A stretch of 64,000 nt of DNA from Dryas octopetala (lineage: Eukaryota > Streptophyta > Magnoliopsida > Rosales > Rosaceae): assembly GCA_963921425.1 (NCBI GenBank), contig OY992839.1, positions 14,053,409 through 14,117,408 of the forward strand, written 5' to 3'. The notes beneath the pieces are model-generated. The model worked only from the letters and a program-made list of their open reading frames with translations. It did not search any database and had not been told where the DNA came from. A program made the translations under genes and the position numbers. Shown here one piece after another: positions 60,270-64,000 of this stretch. Each line of letters starts with the position of its first letter. The stretch's first letter is position 1.

Positions 60270-60560
60270 ACTCGTGTATTGATTCTCTCTGCATGATAAG
60301 TGGCGAGCCTACCTACCTGCCTACTCGTATATTGATTCGCTCTGTACGAGAAGTGGCTAGCATTCCTGCCTGCTCATGTATCGATTCGCTCTGCACGAGA
60401 AGTGGTGAGTATTCCTGCCTGCTCATGCATCGAGAGCCCTCTACACGAGAAATGGCGAGCTTACCTGCCTATTCGTGCATCGAGATCACTCTGCACGGGA
60501 AGTGGCGAGCTTATCTGCCTGCTCGTGCATATATACGGGATGTGGCGAGCTTAATTACCT
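60270..60560. repeat. Minisatellite, about 55-bp units x 5
   Basis: Imperfect units built on ATTGATTCGCTCTGCACGAG followed by AAGTGGCGAGC...CCTGCCTGCTCGTG. An open frame through it (60293-60562) gives a repeated peptide with no known domain and is most likely a by-product of the repeat length. Confidence 0.8.
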
Positions 60561-61762
60561 AAGTGTATGACTAGCAGCTTTCCCGGACACTAAAATGATG
60601 TGATTTTCATTTCATGGCCTAGAGATGGATAGTTTGCATAAATGCTAATGGAGGATTTGGGTTATTTATGTTATTGTCTATTTTAGCGTGATATCATGTC
60701 TAATATTTTACCTTGCTTGTTTTATGAAAGTTTTTCTAAACATTTGTATTTACTTGAAGGATGAAAATGTTTACGTGAACTAATTGTTGACTTTGTTTAG
60801 AAAGGAATTTCGACAGGGTTTTAAAACTGGGGGATTTCAAAGAGCGATGTGATGTCTCAGAGTTATTTGATTTTAAGACTTCTGAAATGATAAATAAATT
60901 TTTATGTTTCGTTTTCATAACTTGTCTACTCATTGAGTTTATCTCACATTTTCCTCTGTTTTTGTTTTAAATGTTTTCCCTAGGTTGTAGCGGTGGTGGA
61001 AGTCGAGCCATCTACGTCGAGGCATACTTCCCATTTTCTTTCCTCGGACATTGTAGGCTTTATGTTCATCATGCTAATTTCTTTAGTTTTAGTGTAACGG
61101 ATTGTAATAGTGGCTCTGATGACCGAACTTGGAACCTCCGACTAAACTATGTTTGATGGGTTTGAGACCCTTTTGGTTGTAGTAGAGGCGGTTGTTGCTT
61201 GTTAGAAGAGTTTTCTTTGCAAGCCTCACAAGTATGAGTTAGTCCAATATCAAGGGAGGTTCTGCCAAATTTTCGGTAGGATTTTCCTTGAGTTGTATTC
61301 TACAGGACCACTCTGGGTTTTCAGGGTGGAAATCTGAAGGCAGTCCTGTCACTCAATTAAGGTTTCTGTATTTATGTCTTTTACTTTACAGCGGTTCTTA
61401 CTTTCCCATGAGTGTTTTTCATTAGGAAGCTATTTTGAACAATAATATTTTTGGTTTAATCATTTTGTAAACTTATATGAGTTTTACTTATACTTTGGTA
61501 ATTCCCTTTCTATGGTATTGATTTAACTATTTCATCCTAGCGGTTTGGTAAATTTATATCTACGTATTTATTTTAATATTTTTATTTCTTTAAAAGATCA
61601 TGTTGTGTAATGAGTACTATGATCCAACCTAGTCCATTTAAATTAAAAAGGCTCAAAATTTTTTGAGTGTCTTAGGAGATTAACACTGGTTTAATGGTAT
61701 TAATTCCTCAGGATATTCAAAGAAGGTGCCTCTGTCGCATACCCAGGGTTCGGGGTGTGACA

Positions 61763-62165
61763 CTACTAGTGTTGAAGATATATTAAATTTCGTTGTGAAT
61801 TCACTAATGAAATTCCTTTATTCAAATCACACCTAAATAGAGAAGCAGGAAGACGGCGATGATGGTCGAAGATGCGAGAGCTTGTCGAAGATTAGAGTTG
61901 GCTGGAGATCAGAGTTTGTTCGAGGTCACAAGGCTGGGATGAAGGCGAATTTAACTTGGCCCGGACTATGTTGTATTAGATCTTTTTCAATCCAAAGTCA
62001 TAAGTATGGCCCAAATATGGGAGAATGATTAATTATCCTATTCCCACTACTTATTATGCCCAACAAACGGGTCCAAAAAGAAGAGCCCAATAGTCCATCA
62101 ATATATGTATAAACATTCCAATTTACAATTTAAATTATACTCAAATTTGAGCCAAGATTTAAATA
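61763..62165. repeat. Second half of the split downstream module
   Basis: Begins CTACTAGTGTTGAAGATA and matches 41162-41545 and 55561-55945. It continues the second module that was interrupted at 56081, which defines the insertion of the 5.7-kb element. Confidence 0.8.
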
Positions 62166-62212
62166 GCGTGTCAAGCCCAACTCTATGCAATATTAATAAA
62201 TAAAGAGTGACT

Positions 62213-62326
62213 CTGTTGACAATGATGATTTGGTCTAATGGATGATACCCAATCTTTCTTTGTTAGAGTTGAGGTATTGAGTTCAAATTTCTTTCCAGTT
62301 GATTAGTCTCGAAAAAAAAAAAAAAA
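62213..62326 (+). mobile_element. SINE-like sequence
   Basis: A tRNA-like stretch with an A-box-like TGGTCTAATGG (about 62231) and a B-box-like GAGTTCAAATT (about 62279), ending in an A16 tract. This fits a tRNA-derived SINE, but I cannot see target duplications. Confidence 0.4.
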
Positions 62327-64000
62327 TCCATATTTGCCTAATTAATATTGAAAACTTTAAAAGTTTCTTTACAAACCCAACCAAAAGTTATAAAAATACT
62401 TAAAATATCCTTACAAAATATTTATTTTTTTCATTTTTCTTTTATAAATAAAAACTAAAAAATTAAAAGTATAAAAAAAAAAAATGAAGTTGGCTGCATG
62501 CCCTCCACACAACCTCACTACACTCATCTCCCTAGACCCTTCTCCCTCCCTCCCTCACTACACTCATCTCCATAAAAATGAATAACTGACACTGAGGAAG
62601 CTGGGCCATTGTATAGACTAATAATATGATTTGGATTGGTAGGTGTCCGGGTTTGTAATGAGGTCACCCATATATTGTTAATTAGATTTCTTGGCCCAAA
62701 AGGTTTCTATTTTAATATTCAAATAATTTGTTTTTTCCATTTGATTTTGGGATTATCAACATGGTTTTTATCACAAAACTTATTACAATCATACAAAGCC
62801 CAATTTGAAAAGTCATTAACACAACCTACCTACACTAATTTTATCACGTATTGACACATGCACACACTTCACTTGTAGTTATAGTTTTTATTCTTGTATT
62901 TATTGTTATGTTTTGTAAATGAGAAATTTCATTGAATAACCCCTTTTGAATAACTACTTTTTTAATCCTTTTCAGCCAACTCTTACTTTTATGACTCTTT
63001 GACCTCTTTTCGGACAAAAATACCCTTTTAGTCGCCACTTGGTTGACATGTCGACACTCTGTTGATCAAAAACTTTATTTTAACAAAAATGTAAAAAAAG
63101 GTAGAAAATGATGAATATGATGAACTGGCTATAGCACCATCTAAAGTGGCTGTAGCACCATTTGTCGACCATGTGTCGATCACTTTTCGACCATTTGTCA
63201 ACCATGTATCGACGACTATTTGTCGACCATTTCAGATCTGAAACAACAAGCCCAGGCCAAAATTTCAAATCTGGAACATTAAACCCAAATCAAAATTTCA
63301 TATCTGGAACAACAAACTCATGTCGGAATTTTATGGAACAACATATCCAGATCGGAGTTTGTTAAACTCAGATCTAAAAATGAAAAAATTGACAGAATAA
63401 TCTGAATTTATTAAAGTTTCCAAGTCTCAATCCAAGGTTTTTCCTTTTTGTTGCTCAATAATGATTACAATGTTCTTGATAATCTTTTTCCCCGATTACA
63501 TCCAAAACCCACAAAATTTCAAAAAAAAAAAAAGAGAAGTTAGTAAACAAAAGAAACCCAATTGAAATGAGATGTAATAAAAAATCAGACGGGAAGCTTG
63601 GTGACGTCGACGACGGTTTAGGGGGAGGAGGAGGAGGTGGAGGCGTAGGAAGGGATGCAGTGGTTGTTGAGGTTGACGGAGCGAGAGAAGAGCATGAGAG
63701 CGGTCGTGGGCTTCCTCCAGCGACAAGTTCAAGTCGTGGTCGTCGTGGGTTGAGAGGTTGATGCACGAACACCGCTCCAGCGACTTTTGTAAGACTTGGT
63801 TTCGCTGGTTTTGTTGGATTCTACTTGGATTTTGGCGTTCCTTCTTTATAGGGAGAATTGCAGAGAATTGGGAGAAGGGAGGGAGGTGGTATTCCTTCTC
63901 TTGATAATCTTATCTTGCCAACGATAGCTCAAATATGGTGGGGGAGAGAGGTGGGTTGGTCTAGATATATGGGTGGGTGGGTGGATGGGTTTAGATCTGT
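62327..64000. other. Spacer with simple and low-complexity repeats
   Basis: No gene is firmly supported. Around 63120-63330 short motifs recur (ATTTGTCGACCAT, CAAAATTTCA.ATCTGGAAC). At 63610-63640 a GGAGGAGG run makes Pro-rich (minus) and Gly-rich (plus) frames. The minus-strand frame 63455-63772 (105 residues, Pro-rich then hydrophobic) has no homology I recognise. The window ends in a TGGGTGGGTGGATGGG stretch. Confidence 0.45.

Larger units (their letters stand above)
56082..61762 (+). mobile_element. 5.7-kb TG...CA element, LTR-like, no coding capacity
   Basis: Starts TGTAACACCC and ends GGGTGTGACA, so the termini are near-complementary. It is flanked by GTACT (56077-56081) and CTACT (61763-61767), a 5-bp duplication with one change. 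A TATAAATA box at 56453-56460 is followed by a possible splice donor (CGGGTAAGTATTTT, 56618). I find no gag, protease, reverse transcriptase or integrase and no second copy of the left end inside, so it may be a very large solo LTR or a LARD-type relic. It contains a MITE (56976), a direct duplication with 74-bp period near 59307-59440 and a minisatellite (60270-60560). A second TGTAACGACCTGACCC start at 58138 may mark a nested unit. The Pro/Ser-rich frame near 58509-58721 comes from CT repeats. Confidence 0.7.

Noticed and set aside
63455-63772. 105-residue Pro-rich frame on the minus strand
   Set aside because: It is driven by a GGAGGAGG repeat, overlaps two other open frames and has no homology I recognise; kept only as a note in the spacer entry.

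Overview
This window is nuclear DNA from a flowering plant, most likely a woody dicot. Rosaceae is a guess from the general look of the repeats and I cannot prove it from the sequence. The evidence for a plant is GT-AG introns in multi-exon genes, two secreted plant-type laccases, a nuclear-type tRNA-Asn, copia, CACTA, Mutator-like and LINE remnants, many foldback MITEs and AT-rich spacers. Only two intact protein-coding genes are supported, both laccases. Almost everything else is transposable-element sequence or unassigned spacer.

Layout. 1-615 is the 3' end of a Ty1/copia element (RNase H end, polypurine tract, 3' LTR). 1004-1077 is a nuclear tRNA-Asn(GTT)-like gene with stem mismatches. 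1.1-9.8 kb is spacer with several MITEs and a long TC microsatellite. 9831-11513 is a TIR element with an 8-bp target duplication that carries three exons and two introns of a MAK16-like ribosome-biogenesis gene, a Pack-type capture. 11951-21906 is an end-to-end CACTA (En/Spm) transposon of 9956 bp with TTT target duplications. Its two genes, on the minus strand, are broken by many stops and frameshifts. 21.9-27.4 kb is spacer with a MITE, a LINE fragment and a stray CACTA terminus.

27464-43585 and 44379-57990 are two copies of one segment in direct tandem. They are separated by 0.8 kb containing a fragment of an unrelated LTR. Each copy holds one complete seven-exon laccase gene (567 and 570 residues, nine substitutions and one 3-residue indel apart). 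The copies act as natural controls for each other. Copy 1 carries a 194-bp CACTA-type MITE and a 1.12-kb Mutator-like foldback element whose unoccupied sites are visible in copy 2. Copy 2 keeps a complete TIR element in intron 4 that has lost its right end in copy 1. Downstream of each laccase lies a roughly 0.5-kb module repeated in tandem. Its second repeat was split by a 5.7-kb TG...CA element (56082-61762). The tandem duplication cut that element off at 1.9 kb in copy 1. 61763-64000 holds the other half of the split module, a SINE-like sequence and spacer.

Functional reading: both laccases would be secreted to the apoplast as multicopper phenol oxidases. They have near-identical proximal promoters (G-box, TATA) but different distal upstream sequence because of the copy-specific insertions. 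I see no bacterial-type system, CRISPR array or clearly new multi-gene system. The most novel items are the MAK16 capture, the paired filled and empty insertion sites, and the architecture of the duplication breakpoint.
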